In this document: positions 53,459 through 61,772 of the stretch, in pieces
How the letters are laid out: every line of letters starts with the position of its first letter
How positions within the stretch are numbered: position 1 is the stretch's first letter
Assembly: GCF_002007105.1 (NCBI RefSeq)
Contig: NZ_MVBC01000010.1
Span: 124,001 to 188,000 of the forward strand
Direction: 5' to 3'
Origin: Hymenobacter sp. CRA2
GTDB taxonomy: Bacteria; Bacteroidota; Bacteroidia; Cytophagales; Hymenobacteraceae
Length of the DNA: 64,000 nucleotides
The notes under the pieces: model-generated
What the model was told of the DNA's origin: nothing
The model's input: only the letters and a program-made list of their open reading frames with translations
The model's database searches: none
Program-made: the position numbers and the translations under genes

Positions 53459-54658
53459 CTACATATTGTGGGTACACTTCATTCTAACCACCTTGTTTCC
53501 AGGCAGGAACTTGATCCAGTAGCCGGGTTGCTGCGGGTCATCAAACGTGGGAAGAATGAAGTACTCTTTCAGGTCGAGGCCGTTGGGAATAGCCGGGCCG
53601 TTCCAGCGGTTTGATGCAGTCCAGTTATTGGGGTTAGCCACGTCGGATTTTGTCTGGGCTGGTATATCCTGCAGGTAAGTTTCCAGCCCAATGCTCCCGT
53701 CGTTTAGGGCTTTTGGCGTGATGTACCTACCATCTTCTACCCCGGCCTGCACTTCGATACCCGTAGCTTTGGCTATCTTATCAAGCTTTAGATTCAGCGC
53801 ATCAGCGGTAGCCTTCACGCTCGGTGCGTTAGACGTGCTGTTGGAGGTGAAGTCCTGCTCCACGTTCACAGCCGCCCCGGTGCTGGCGCTAGTGGGCGGC
53901 GTTCGGTAGGTACCATCGTTGGACAGAAACTTGGTGCCATCCCCGAAACTGGTGAGCGTCACCCCGTTCAAGCTGCCCGACCCGCTAGAGCTACCACCAT
54001 CCGGCGAGGTAAAGCGCAGACGCCAGTTCGTTTGAACGGTGGATAAGTTGCCTTCAGAGATAGGCATGGCGAAAATGGCCGGGCCAAGGCATTCGTAAAT
54101 GGCTACTTTACTGGCGCTGATGGCGTGGAACCAGACATCACCCACCGTGCCATTTTCGGTAGTAGGCGCGTAGGATTCGTAACGGTTTTTGTTACCGATA
54201 ACGCCGTTTGCGCCGTCGGCCCCTTTCAGGCTGGCCAGGAATTGCGCAGCAGAGCCGGTGTTGCCTTGATCAAGCCATATTTGGTAAGCGGATCTTCCGT
54301 CCGCTCCATTAGTCACGGTGTAATCGACGCCCAAAACCGGCGTTTTTCCATCCCGACCGTTTCGACCATCCTTGCCGTTTTGCCCACGCAGCACCACCCG
54401 TAGCCCCCAATCATCGGCTTGCTTTAGGTAAAAGTCGCCATTGGTCAGGTTTAGGTAGGCGTCCCCATTCAGCCCGTCAGCCGGGTTGGGCTCAGCATCT
54501 CCGTGCAGGATGCGCGCGCCCCGTTGAAGTCCCTCCAGGAACGCTACAGCGTCGGCAATACCCCCATAGATGATTCGCAGGTTGGCAGCCGTGTTTTTGC
54601 GGCCGCTGATCAGGTTTATCCCGACCAGATCCAAAATCTTATTAGACCAGTATCCCAT
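53459..54658 (-). CDS. Phage tail fibre with collagen-like stretches
   Basis: A 399-residue structural protein. The N-terminus (MGYWSNKILDLVGINLISG) probably docks to the baseplate. Residues 90-110 have collagen-like G-x-y triplets (GQNGKDGRNGRDGKTP), again at about 120-160 (NGADGRSAYQIW, KGADGANGVIG), separated by the short 'YQIWLDQGNTGS' element common in phage fibres. Then a Gly/Ser-rich linker (GGSSSGSGS), a domain with LKLDKIAKATGIEV, and a C-terminal beta part. It overlaps the LysM gene by one base. Confidence 0.75.
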   Translation of the reverse strand: MGYWSNKILDLVGINLISGRKNTAANLRIIYGGIADAVAFLEGLQRGARILHGDAEPNPADGLNGDAYLNLTNGDFYLKQADDWGLRVVLRGQNGKDGRNGRDGKTPVLGVDYTVTNGADGRSAYQIWLDQGNTGSAAQFLASLKGADGANGVIGNKNRYESYAPTTENGTVGDVWFHAISASKVAIYECLGPAIFAMPISEGNLSTVQTNWRLRFTSPDGGSSSGSGSLNGVTLTSFGDGTKFLSNDGTYRTPPTSASTGAAVNVEQDFTSNSTSNAPSVKATADALNLKLDKIAKATGIEVQAGVEDGRYITPKALNDGSIGLETYLQDIPAQTKSDVANPNNWTASNRWNGPAIPNGLDLKEYFILPTFDDPQQPGYWIKFLPGNKVVRMKCTHNM

Positions 54659-54954
54659 TAGTGAAAGTCTGTTTCTAGGAAATCGTTTGGGCTGAAGTCA
54701 TTCAGCTCATCTTCCTCCGGTGCGGGCGCCAGGAGGTAGTTATCGGTGTTGATCCGCACATTTCTGCTCTTCAGCAGCTTTACCAGTTCCACATCCGCCG
54801 TGTCACTGGCGGGCACCATGAGGAGTTGCCCCGGCACCAGGTCATCGGTAATAGTCAAGCCATTGGTGGCAGCTAGTTCAAATAGGCCATCCACGCAGCC
54901 CATTTCTTGTATCACTATATCGAGCAACGATTGCCCAGCTGACGCTTGAATCAT
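54658..54954 (-). CDS. LysM-like baseplate protein
   Basis: A 98-residue protein with one LysM-like repeat: SLLDIVIQEMGCVDGLFELAA, then NGLTITDDLVPGQLLMVP. The pattern of small LysM proteins next to gp25 and the hub is usual in contractile tails, where they help join hub and tube. The acidic tail (PEEDELNDFSPNDFLETD) is odd. It overlaps gp25 by four bases (ATGA). Base composition changes here: this gene and those after it (toward 50.3 kb) are less GC-rich. Confidence 0.7.
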   Translation of the reverse strand: MIQASAGQSLLDIVIQEMGCVDGLFELAATNGLTITDDLVPGQLLMVPASDTADVELVKLLKSRNVRINTDNYLLAPAPEEDELNDFSPNDFLETDFH

Positions 54955-55256
54955 TTCCGTTCGACGTTAAAAGAGGCCTGAGTAAGGTCATGCACATCCA
55001 TCGCCAGGATTTGGTATCCGTCGCGTTCAAGTTGGATCGTCGCCTCGCGGCTCAGCTCCGAAGCCTGGGCCGGCCCGTACGGAGCCATCAGGTAGCGGGC
55101 AATGCCGATGCCGGCGAGTGGGTCGGCGCGCCAGTCGCCCGGGCGGGTACGCAGCAGCAGGTCCACGTGCTGTGCGTCGGCGGCGTCGATGACAAAGTCG
55201 TTCCGCTCTACGAGCAGGTCGTCGTCGGCATCGAGCAAAAGGTCGAAGGCTTTCAT
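54951..55256 (-). CDS. gp25/gpW-like baseplate wedge protein
   Basis: A 101-residue protein of the gp25/DUF2634-like kind: AFDLLLDADDDLLVERNDFVIDAADAQHV, then LLRTRPGDWRADPLAGIGI, ending in REATIQLERDGYQILAMDV. These are the usual elements of gpW/gp25, which start sheath assembly from the baseplate. It overlaps the small gene before it by four bases and the LysM gene by four bases. Confidence 0.8.
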   Translation of the reverse strand: MKAFDLLLDADDDLLVERNDFVIDAADAQHVDLLLRTRPGDWRADPLAGIGIARYLMAPYGPAQASELSREATIQLERDGYQILAMDVHDLTQASFNVERK

Positions 55257-55447
55257 TGAATGGTTCCGGTTTGGGCAGTGGCGCTGCCGGTGGTCATGAC
55301 TTGGCCGGTGCGCACGTAGGTATCGATGGCCGTGGCCAGCTGGCGGGCCGCATCGGCGCGGGCCTGCTCGGGATTGGTGGTGCGGGCAGCCAGATCGGTG
55401 AAAATGCCGAGGATGGCCGCCTCCAGGCCGGGTTTGTTCAGGGGCAT
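55253..55447 (-). CDS. Small tail-module protein, unknown
   Basis: A 64-residue, helical protein (GLEAAILGIFTDLAARTTNPEQARADAARQLATAIDTYV) with a Thr/Gly/Gln-rich tail. It sits between the spike and gp25 genes with an ATGA overlap, so it is likely translated. I know no function; in similar loci such small genes are near the baseplate and are unnamed. Confidence 0.65.
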   Translation of the reverse strand: MPLNKPGLEAAILGIFTDLAARTTNPEQARADAARQLATAIDTYVRTGQVMTTGSATAQTGTIQ

Positions 55448-55450
55448 GGC

Positions 55451-55873
55451 TTAGGCGCGTAACAGGTTATCGAGGCGGTTTTTCAGGACCGTGAGCGGGG
55501 CCGCGTTCAGCGGCGGTCCGCTTGGGCCCAGGGGCGTGCTCACCGTCAGGCGCAGCAGCTCGTCGAGAAAGTCCCGTGTCCAGGTCAGGAGGTTTTCCCG
55601 TTCGGTGGCCACGCGTAGGTGCGTCACGCGCTCGGCCGAGAGCAGAAAGGCGTCGGTGCGGCGGTTCTCAATCAGGCCCACCAAAACCGGGGAGCCCACG
55701 GCTGGGTACACCCCGCTCAGCAGGGCCACGTCCAGCAGTTCGGCATCGTCGTTGTCGGGCTGCACGTCGCACTCCCGGTCGGCGGGGCGCACGGCCGTTA
55801 CGGTGCCGGCCAGCACGGCTACGGGCAGCATATTGCCCGTTAGTTGTTCGAGGGCTTCTTTGATGCTGCTCAT
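55451..55873 (-). CDS. gpV/gp45-like baseplate spike, OB-fold part
   Basis: A 140-residue protein. Residues 15-75 read like the OB domain of phage spikes: VLAGTVTAVRPADRECDVQPDND, LLDVALLSGVYPAVGSPVLVGLI. A helical tail follows (ENLLTWTRDFLDELLRL). There is no C-terminal beta-helix tip or His-x-His metal site, so it would be a short spike or a spike base. It overlaps the hub gene by four bases. Confidence 0.7.
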   Translation of the reverse strand: MSSIKEALEQLTGNMLPVAVLAGTVTAVRPADRECDVQPDNDDAELLDVALLSGVYPAVGSPVLVGLIENRRTDAFLLSAERVTHLRVATERENLLTWTRDFLDELLRLTVSTPLGPSGPPLNAAPLTVLKNRLDNLLRA

Positions 55874-56868
55874 GGCGTGGCTTTGTCGTTGGTGTCGATT
55901 TGCTCCTTGGGCCCGAGGGTGATGACGCGCCGGCTGCCGCTCACGCCGAAGGACTTGACCACCTTGTTCACGGAGTAATACCCGTCCCGGTCCGTGTAGT
56001 CCGGGTCCTGCACTTGCACCACGTGCCCGTGCTCCACCAGCGGCTCGCCGAATGTGGTGATGGTGCCGCGGTAGCCCGTGAAACGCAGGTGCGCTAGCTC
56101 AGCCTTGCCGCGCTTGATCAGCTCGTCGGCCGGCACGTCGGCGAAGTTGAAGGTGCGCAGCTCCCCGTCCTGGTCGCCGAACTCCTTCACGATGCGCTGG
56201 CGCCCTTTGCCCCGGCTGGCCAGGTGGCTGATGCAGCGCACTTTCAGCCGGATGTTTTCGGCGGCGGTGTACTGCAGGTCGTTGCTGATGACGTTGCGCC
56301 GAAACGCCAGTGTGTGCCTGGGCGCCGTTTTCAGGGCCTGGTACGGGTCGCCGGCCACCAGCACGCCGGCCCGGAAAAAGCAGAACAAGCCGAAGTCCTT
56401 GCGCAGGCGGTCCAGTAGCTGCGCGCCGGTTTCCTGATTGGCCGCGAACCGCCCCAGGTTGGTACTGCCCAGCGTCTGGATGGCGAAGTGCTGGCCGCTT
56501 TGGCTGCGCACGTACTCCAGCAGCTGCTGCAGCGTCACCTGCCGCCAGCTTTTGGTCAGGGGCTTGCGCTTGAGCAGCCACATGTCGTCCTCGCACTGGA
56601 TTTCGCAGGGCGGCCCTTCCTTCACGCCCACCACGTAACCCGTGAATTCGGGGCGTACCGCGCCGTAGCCGTATTCCACCCGTACCCGTGCGCCTACTTT
56701 GATGGCGCCGGGCAGTTGTCCCTGGCGGTTGAGGTTGTGCACGTTGCGCGGCAGCTTGATGGTGCACGTATCGGTCAGCGTCTGCCAGCTGCTTTCGATG
56801 TCGATGGCGTGCACAAAGTCGACCGTCAACTTCTCGTCGAAGGTGATTTTGCAATCCAGGTGTAGCAT
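55870..56868 (-). CDS. Tail hub protein, gpD/gp27-like
   Basis: A 332-residue protein like phage late control gene D (P2) and T4 gp27. Features: DFVHAIDIESSWQTLTDTCTIKLPR, GARVRVEYGYGAVRPEFTGYV, CEDDMWLLKRKPLTKSW, then LGRFAANQETGAQLLDRLRKDFGLFCFF (the tail-lysin-like swivel) and FADVPADELIKRGKAELA, ending with hub-closing strands. It forms a trimer-type ring between tube and spike. It overlaps the spike gene and follows the DUF6046-like gene by one base. Confidence 0.82.
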   Translation of the reverse strand: MLHLDCKITFDEKLTVDFVHAIDIESSWQTLTDTCTIKLPRNVHNLNRQGQLPGAIKVGARVRVEYGYGAVRPEFTGYVVGVKEGPPCEIQCEDDMWLLKRKPLTKSWRQVTLQQLLEYVRSQSGQHFAIQTLGSTNLGRFAANQETGAQLLDRLRKDFGLFCFFRAGVLVAGDPYQALKTAPRHTLAFRRNVISNDLQYTAAENIRLKVRCISHLASRGKGRQRIVKEFGDQDGELRTFNFADVPADELIKRGKAELAHLRFTGYRGTITTFGEPLVEHGHVVQVQDPDYTDRDGYYSVNKVVKSFGVSGSRRVITLGPKEQIDTNDKATP

Positions 56869-56869
56869 A

Positions 56870-57478
56870 TCAGAATTGCAGTTCGGGGGCTTCGTCGGAA
56901 AGGCAGGTCAGCTCGTAGGCTTGCAGGTTGGTGAAGCCCGGCAGCGTGGGCCAGTTCACGGCCTTGATGACCACGTTGTGAATGCCGAAGAGGGCAAACA
57001 GGCGGCCGGTGATGGGCAAGGCCGCGGGCGCGTCGCAAATGCGCTTCAGGGCTTTCACCTCGTCCTCGGGGTAGCGCCGGGCGTAGCGTCCGTTTTTGGG
57101 GTCGGAAGCCAGCACGCCCTTGATGGATATCTGGAAGTCGCCCTGGCTGATGTATTCTTTCACGGTGCCGTCGCGCCCCTGGATTTCCGTCGTCACGATG
57201 ATCTTGTCGCGGTTAATTTCCACGATGGGCTCGTCCAGAATCAGCTGCTGGCCCTGGGGCCCGAGCTGCACCCGCTGAAACACGGGCAGCCCCAACAGCC
57301 CGGTGCCCTCCTGATCGGGCGGCAGCGGCAAGCCGTACAGGTCCTCCCGGCCGCGTTCTTGCAGGTAGCGGGTTTCGGTCTGCCCCAGGTTGTTGTGCGG
57401 CGGTGGGGCGTAGCGCAGCAGCGCGCTGTAGCCGAAAGCCTCGGCCGCCAGGGCGCGTAGATTGACGTTAAACTGCAT
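56870..57478 (-). CDS. DUF6046-like tail protein
   Basis: A 202-residue protein placed between tape measure and hub, like P2 gpU or T4 gp48/gp54-type adaptors. Motifs such as PIVEINRDKIIVTTEIQGRDGTVKEYIS, GDFQISIKGVLAS and YPEDEVKALKRICDAP fit DUF6046, common in Bacteroidota phages. Residues 165-195 (FGIHNVVIKAVNWPTLPGFTNLQAYEL) close a beta sandwich, consistent with a tube-like or adaptor fold. Its role as adaptor is inferred from position. Confidence 0.7.
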   Translation of the reverse strand: MQFNVNLRALAAEAFGYSALLRYAPPPHNNLGQTETRYLQERGREDLYGLPLPPDQEGTGLLGLPVFQRVQLGPQGQQLILDEPIVEINRDKIIVTTEIQGRDGTVKEYISQGDFQISIKGVLASDPKNGRYARRYPEDEVKALKRICDAPAALPITGRLFALFGIHNVVIKAVNWPTLPGFTNLQAYELTCLSDEAPELQF

Positions 57479-57479
57479 G

Positions 57480-59228
57480 TTAGGAAGCGGTGGTCATGGC
57501 GTTGGCGTCGTTGAGCACCGAGAGCAAGGCGGCCTGCACGTAGGCCTTCATTTTCTGGGCGCCCTCCTGCACCGTGGCCGCGTGGATGGTAGTTTGGCCC
57601 AGCTGCTGCACGTTGATGGTGATGTTGGTGTGGCCGCTGGCCGCGGGCGTGGCGCTGCCCCGTCCCTTGGCGTCGGGCAGGCCGATGCTGGCCTTGGGTG
57701 CCGCGGCAGGCTTGGCGCCGGTGGCTGACCACAGCTGATCAGGCTTTTTGATGTCGCCCAGGGAGTTGGCGGGCTTTTGATCGGCCTGGAAGGAAGCCAC
57801 GCCCTGCGCATACCCTTCCTTGGCCTTCTGACTGATGTTCATCAGCTGCGTCACACCTTGGGCCAGCTGCGCCGGATCCATCGTGAAAGCGCCGGCAATG
57901 ACGTTGCCCAAGCCTTTGAATAGCTCCATAGCGCCGAAGGCAAACCCGTAGATGAAGCCACGGAAGCTTTCAAACTTGTTCCAGCAGTACAATACCGCCG
58001 CCCCCAGCGCTACCACGGCAGCCACGATGAGCCCCACCGGATTGAGGTTCATGACGACGTTGAGGATTTCCTGCACCGCTGTCCAGGCCTGAGTCAGCAT
58101 CACGGCACCTTGCAACACGGCCAGAAAGCCGCCGATGGCCACCGCCACGATGCCGATAACGTTGCCCCATTCCTGAATGAACGGCCGGGCCTGATTGATC
58201 AGCTCCAGCAAGCCCCGGACCCAGCCCAACACCTCCACCACGACCGGAATTAGTGCCTCGGAGAGCATACTTTGGGTGGTGCTCCAAGCATTATCAAACC
58301 GTGCCAGATTGGCCGCGGCCGAAGTTTGCGCAGCCGCCAGATCCGGCCCGGCCACCTGCGCCAGCTGCGCCGCAAACCGGGGCAGAAAGTCCTCGGACGA
58401 TACCTGGCCGGCGTCCAGCATCTTCTCGAACTGCTCGCGGCTCACGCCCATGGCGTCGGCGGCGATGTTCAGGGCGTTGGGCAACTGATTACCGATTTCC
58501 CCGCCGAAGTCGGCCATGGACACGGTCCCGTTGCCCACGACTTCGCCCAGCTGCTCGAACAGGGCCTTCACGTCGTCGCCGGGTGCGCCCATCACAGTGG
58601 TAGCGGCGGCCACCTGCTGAAAGATGTCGCGGGTGGCCTGGCCCTGCAGCCAGGTACCGTTCAGCGCCTTTTGCAGCGTGAGGAAGCTTTCTTTGGCCCC
58701 GCCAATGCCGAGCCCCAGCTCATTGCTGGCCTGGTCCAGAAACTGTAGGGTTTTGGTGCCCTCCTGCGCCGAGCCGGCGAGGTAGCTGATGGCTCCGTCC
58801 AGGCCCTGTTGCTCTACCACCTCGCGCACGCCCGAGAGCACCGAATCAAACTTGCCGGGCAAGTCCCAACCTTCCACCGTCTCGTGCAGGTCGAAGGGCT
58901 CTTTGTCCTTCGATTGCGGGAGGCCGCGCAGGGCGCGCTGCGCTTTGCCGATGCCTTTTACATCGATGTTGATGGTTCGTTTTTTCGTCAGGTCGTCGAG
59001 CGTCGTGTTGAGCGCCTCTACCTGTTTGGTAGCATCCGCCACGGCGCTGCCGATGTCGTCGGCCGCGCTTTTGACGTTGCCGGCCAGGGCCTCGAACTGC
59101 GCCGTGGCCCGCCGGGCGGCCGCCGTCAGCTTGCTAAGAGCCGCCGCGCCGGCGTCGCTGGCCTTGCGCAGCGGAACCGTCATCAGGTCCTGAAACTGCA
59201 GCGTGTAGTCAATTATCAGAGTAGCCAT
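57480..59228 (-). CDS. Tail tape measure protein
   Basis: A 582-residue protein, start MATLIIDYTLQFQDLMTVPL at 59228. The N-terminal 150 residues are coiled and Ala/Lys-rich. Then comes a tape-measure domain (SFLTLQKALNGTW, ATTVMGAPGDDVKALFEQLGEVVGNG, SMADFGGEIGNQLPNALN, MGVSREQFEKMLDAG). Membrane-like segments follow (about 360-450: VIGIVAVAIGGFLAVL, LIVAAVVALGAAVLYCW). If about 1.5 angstrom per residue holds, the tail would be short, near 90 nm. It lies between the tail chaperone and the DUF6046-like gene. Confidence 0.87.
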   Translation of the reverse strand: MATLIIDYTLQFQDLMTVPLRKASDAGAAALSKLTAAARRATAQFEALAGNVKSAADDIGSAVADATKQVEALNTTLDDLTKKRTINIDVKGIGKAQRALRGLPQSKDKEPFDLHETVEGWDLPGKFDSVLSGVREVVEQQGLDGAISYLAGSAQEGTKTLQFLDQASNELGLGIGGAKESFLTLQKALNGTWLQGQATRDIFQQVAAATTVMGAPGDDVKALFEQLGEVVGNGTVSMADFGGEIGNQLPNALNIAADAMGVSREQFEKMLDAGQVSSEDFLPRFAAQLAQVAGPDLAAAQTSAAANLARFDNAWSTTQSMLSEALIPVVVEVLGWVRGLLELINQARPFIQEWGNVIGIVAVAIGGFLAVLQGAVMLTQAWTAVQEILNVVMNLNPVGLIVAAVVALGAAVLYCWNKFESFRGFIYGFAFGAMELFKGLGNVIAGAFTMDPAQLAQGVTQLMNISQKAKEGYAQGVASFQADQKPANSLGDIKKPDQLWSATGAKPAAAPKASIGLPDAKGRGSATPAASGHTNITINVQQLGQTTIHAATVQEGAQKMKAYVQAALLSVLNDANAMTTAS

Positions 59229-59275
59229 AGGAGAGAAAGAAAAAGGGGGAGCTTCCGTGCGGCCGCTCCCCCTCG

Positions 59276-59512
59276 TCACGCGGATTGGTGCAGCTGCCGG
59301 TGTAGCCACTGGGCTTGGCCGGCTTTGTCGCACCACACCTCGTCGGAAAGCGTCTCCGGATGTGGAATGTGCAGGTAGTGGCTGATCAGGGCATCGGCTT
59401 TGCGGATGCCGTCTTCGCCGTCCCGTTCATCCACGGGCAGCACGGTTAGAGCTTTTTTAGCGCGCCATCGAGCACTTTCACGGCCTGCACCGACTGCATG
59501 GCGGCGGCGCAA
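59276..59512 (-). CDS. Frameshift extension of the tail chaperone (gpGT-like)
   Basis: This is an open frame in the -1 phase that overlaps the end of the tail-chaperone gene and continues 170 bases past its stop. Read through a slip at A AAA AAG it adds ALTVLPVDERDGEDG, ADALISHYLHIPHPE and WCDKAGQAQWLHRQ to the chaperone's end (about 57 residues). Its own ATG is inside the chaperone gene and has no sign of being used. It corresponds in position to lambda T (of G-T) and P2 E', which bind the tape measure. The coding frame is GC-rich at third positions past the site. Confidence 0.7.
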   Translation of the reverse strand: MRRRHAVGAGRESARWRAKKALTVLPVDERDGEDGIRKADALISHYLHIPHPETLSDEVWCDKAGQAQWLHRQLHQSA

Positions 59513-59763
59513 CGGATTTCGTCGTCGGCCAGCAGGCGCGCATCGGAGCTATCCTGGATGAGCAGGTTTTCGAGCAGAAATTCGCCGGCTTCGAACACCT
59601 GGTGCTGGGCAATCAGCGACATGGAGCGGGCAATGTGGGCGCGTTGCGGCTTGCGCAGGTAGCCCGTCACCTGCCCGCCGCCTTCGGTGTCGACGACAAG
59701 CTGGTAGTGGGCGTCGGCGGGCTTGGGCGCCGCACCGACGGTCGAAATGGTCAGATCAGTCAT
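59446..59763 (-). CDS. Tail assembly chaperone (gpG/gpE-like)
   Basis: A 105-residue protein between tube and tape measure. It opens with a disordered start and a two-strand element (YQLVVDTEGGGQVTGYLRKPQRAHIARSM), then helices (VFEAGEFLLENLLIQD, RLLADDEIRCAAAMQSVQAVKVLDG) and ends ALKKL. Such small proteins coat the tape measure during assembly and are made in two forms by a -1 frameshift near the end; the required slippery site is present at 59452-59458. No sequence identity to gpG is claimed; the assignment is by position, size and frameshift. Confidence 0.75.
   Translation of the reverse strand: MTDLTISTVGAAPKPADAHYQLVVDTEGGGQVTGYLRKPQRAHIARSMSLIAQHQVFEAGEFLLENLLIQDSSDARLLADDEIRCAAAMQSVQAVKVLDGALKKL
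59452..59458 (-). promoter_or_regulatory. A AAA AAG slippery site for -1 frameshifting
   Basis: On the minus strand the zero frame reads GCG CTA AAA AAG CTC TAA; the heptamer A AAA AAG is in the phase needed for a -1 slip and is two codons before the stop. It is the same heptamer as in E. coli dnaX. No stimulatory stem was checked by folding. Confidence 0.75.
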
Positions 59764-59775
59764 GGTTCAGCGGGA

Positions 59776-60195
59776 TTATTTCCACTCGATGTGGGAGATG
59801 ATGAGCTCGTGCTCCACCTGGATGGCCGTGTCGCCCGACTTCACGTCGCGCTTGTTGCCCTTGAACTGGGCGTTCATCAGCTTGTGGGTCACCAGGCGGT
59901 TGGCCGCGTTCTGGTAGCTCACCACGATGGGAAAGGGTGGAATGTCCTGCAGGCGGCCCGAGCCGATGGCCTGCGCCAGGCGCTCCGATTCCTTGGCTTC
60001 CACGGTGATGCTGGCCTTGCACTCGTTTTTGCCGTAGCCGCGGCTGACGGGGAAGATGCCGGCGCCGAAGTTGTCGGTGATTTCCTGCGTGTCTTCGTAG
60101 GAAATGGCCGTGATGCCGAGGATGGTGCGGCCCAGGGCCTGGGCGTTGATGTCGGCCCAGCCGTAAGCCACGCCGTTGATGAGGGGTTGTGCCAT
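59776..60195 (-). CDS. Tail tube protein
   Basis: A 139-residue protein directly after the sheath gene, the usual place of the tube. Pattern: AYGWADINAQALGRTILGITAISYEDTQE, GYGKNECKASITVEAKESERLAQ, then a beta pair, ending IQVEHELIISHIEW. Alternating strands with one helix and about 140 residues match tube subunits of contractile tails (gpFII/Hcp-like). Six copies per ring are expected for the family. It is not similar enough to named families for me to be more exact. Confidence 0.78.
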   Translation of the reverse strand: MAQPLINGVAYGWADINAQALGRTILGITAISYEDTQEITDNFGAGIFPVSRGYGKNECKASITVEAKESERLAQAIGSGRLQDIPPFPIVVSYQNAANRLVTHKLMNAQFKGNKRDVKSGDTAIQVEHELIISHIEWK

Positions 60196-60200
60196 GATGC

Positions 60201-61421
60201 TTAGGCCTGAATGGATTTGGTGAACCCGACGGTGCCTTTGATTTGCCGGGCCGTGCCCACGGGCACGATGGAGAAGTTGATTTCGACGGTGGAGGTGGCC
60301 AGCACGTCCTGGTCGGGGTTGACGTACACGTCTTCGGCCGATATTTCACCGGCGCGGGTCAGATTGGCCTGCAGGGCGGTTTTGCCCTTGGCTTCCAGCT
60401 CGCCCACCAGCTGCGGCTGCAGCTGGCCCTCGGGGGTGAGCAGCAGCGGCCCTTTCAGCCCCGGCAGCAGGGCCTGCCGGATGACGCGGGCAGCCTTGTT
60501 GATGGTGCGCACGTTTTCGATGTAGGCGTAGTCGCTGTCGACTTTGGCGCAGGTGTGCGAGTCGTTCCAGTAGAAGCCATCGAAGCCCGTGTGCTTCACC
60601 GCGAAGACGTAGCCCTTGTCATTAAGCGCGGTGATGTCTCCGTCGGCCAGCGCCGTAATCTTCTGCCCGTTGCAGAGGCCAGCAGCCAGGAACTTGCCGT
60701 CCGAAGCCAGGTTGAACTTGTCGAGCCAGCCGATGTTTTCGTGCACCTGCGCCACCGACAAATCGCCCAGCAGGGTGCCCACCGCGGGCACTGCCGGCCG
60801 CCCCGTTCCGGGCGTATGGTCCGAGCCAATGACCACCGACACGCCTTCGGCTTCGCCGCCGGTCATGTTGCGCAGATTCAGCAAGCCAGCCAACGAGGTG
60901 GCCAACCCATGCCCTCCCAGCAGCACAAACACGGGGCGGTGCTGCTTGAACTCTTCGTCGACCAGCTCGGCCGCTTTGGGGATGGCAGCCACCACGTCGG
61001 CGTTCAGCCCGTCGAGGGTGGTAGCGGTGTAGCCCGCGGCCGAATCCAGGCAGATTCCCAGCTGCTTGATAGCGCCACCGGCATCGAGCAGCAGCTGCTT
61101 GGCGTGGGAGTTGGCATGGTCGGCCATATCGGCCATCGACACGGTGCGAGACACTACGCGCAGCCACAGTACGCCGGCCGGGCTCTGGCGGAAAAACTCC
61201 GAGACGTGGTAGAAGAGCTCAGCGCTGTTGGCGGTGTCGTACACCGCATCGATGCCCAGGTCCTGCAACTGACGCAGGGAACGGATTTCCACGGAGGTGT
61301 TCAGCGGAAGGTCAGTAGTGCCTACGCCTTGGGTTACGAGCCCGCTTACACCGTCTTCGGTGGGGCGCTGACGGCCCAGGCCACCGCGGCCTTTGGTAAT
61401 GATAACGTCTGGCTGTGCCAT
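60201..61421 (-). CDS. Contractile tail sheath protein (DUF2586-like)
   Basis: A 406-residue protein. The start MAQPDVIITKGRGGLGRQRP with PTEDGVSGLVTQG is typical of sheath N-terminal arms; a middle part has LWLRVVSRT, ADVVAAIPKAAELVDEEFK and HRPVFVLLGGHG. The conserved C-terminal domain has KVDSDYAYIENVRTINKAARVIRQALLPGLKGP and VEINFSIVPVGTARQIKGTV, the pattern of sheath subunits whose C-terminal arm links rings. It shows that the tail is contractile. It overlaps the 63-residue gene by one base. Confidence 0.85.
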   Translation of the reverse strand: MAQPDVIITKGRGGLGRQRPTEDGVSGLVTQGVGTTDLPLNTSVEIRSLRQLQDLGIDAVYDTANSAELFYHVSEFFRQSPAGVLWLRVVSRTVSMADMADHANSHAKQLLLDAGGAIKQLGICLDSAAGYTATTLDGLNADVVAAIPKAAELVDEEFKQHRPVFVLLGGHGLATSLAGLLNLRNMTGGEAEGVSVVIGSDHTPGTGRPAVPAVGTLLGDLSVAQVHENIGWLDKFNLASDGKFLAAGLCNGQKITALADGDITALNDKGYVFAVKHTGFDGFYWNDSHTCAKVDSDYAYIENVRTINKAARVIRQALLPGLKGPLLLTPEGQLQPQLVGELEAKGKTALQANLTRAGEISAEDVYVNPDQDVLATSTVEINFSIVPVGTARQIKGTVGFTKSIQA

Positions 61422-61612
61422 TAGTTAAAAGGGTAAGAAATGAGGGTTTGGGTATTGCCGCAGTTGTAGTCCGCCGCGGCCTGGCGGGTGGTGAAGTAGT
61501 TGCCGTCGCCGGTGCCGTAGAGTTCGGTTTTGCCCAGGCTGCGCATCAGCTGCTGGGCCATGGCACGGTCGGCGGCGGTGGGTTTGGGAGGTTTCGCGCG
61601 AGGCGTTTTCAT
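61421..61612 (-). CDS. Small basic protein before the sheath
   Basis: A 63-residue protein, basic at the N-terminus (MKTPRAKPPKPTAADRAMAQQLMRSLGK) and neutral at the end. It is coupled to the sheath gene by TAATG. No family is known to me. The position before the sheath and after the membrane-protein group suggests a tail or regulatory role. Confidence 0.6.
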   Translation of the reverse strand: MKTPRAKPPKPTAADRAMAQQLMRSLGKTELYGTGDGNYFTTRQAAADYNCGNTQTLISYPFN

Positions 61613-61772
61613 GAGGTAAAGAGGGGGTTATGGGTACCGCCAAGCCAGAAAGTCAGGCCAAGGCTTCGCCCTCCAAGCCCTCGGCCAACCTTCGCTCGAT
61701 GGACGGTCGGTGGGGAGCTGCTTGGCGCTTGGGGCGTGGGGACGAAGCGGAATGGGGCCCGGGCTGACCGGC

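Noticed and set aside
53459-54658. Host collagen-like surface protein
   Set aside because: The gene is locked in the tail operon with one-base overlaps, so it is a tail fibre.
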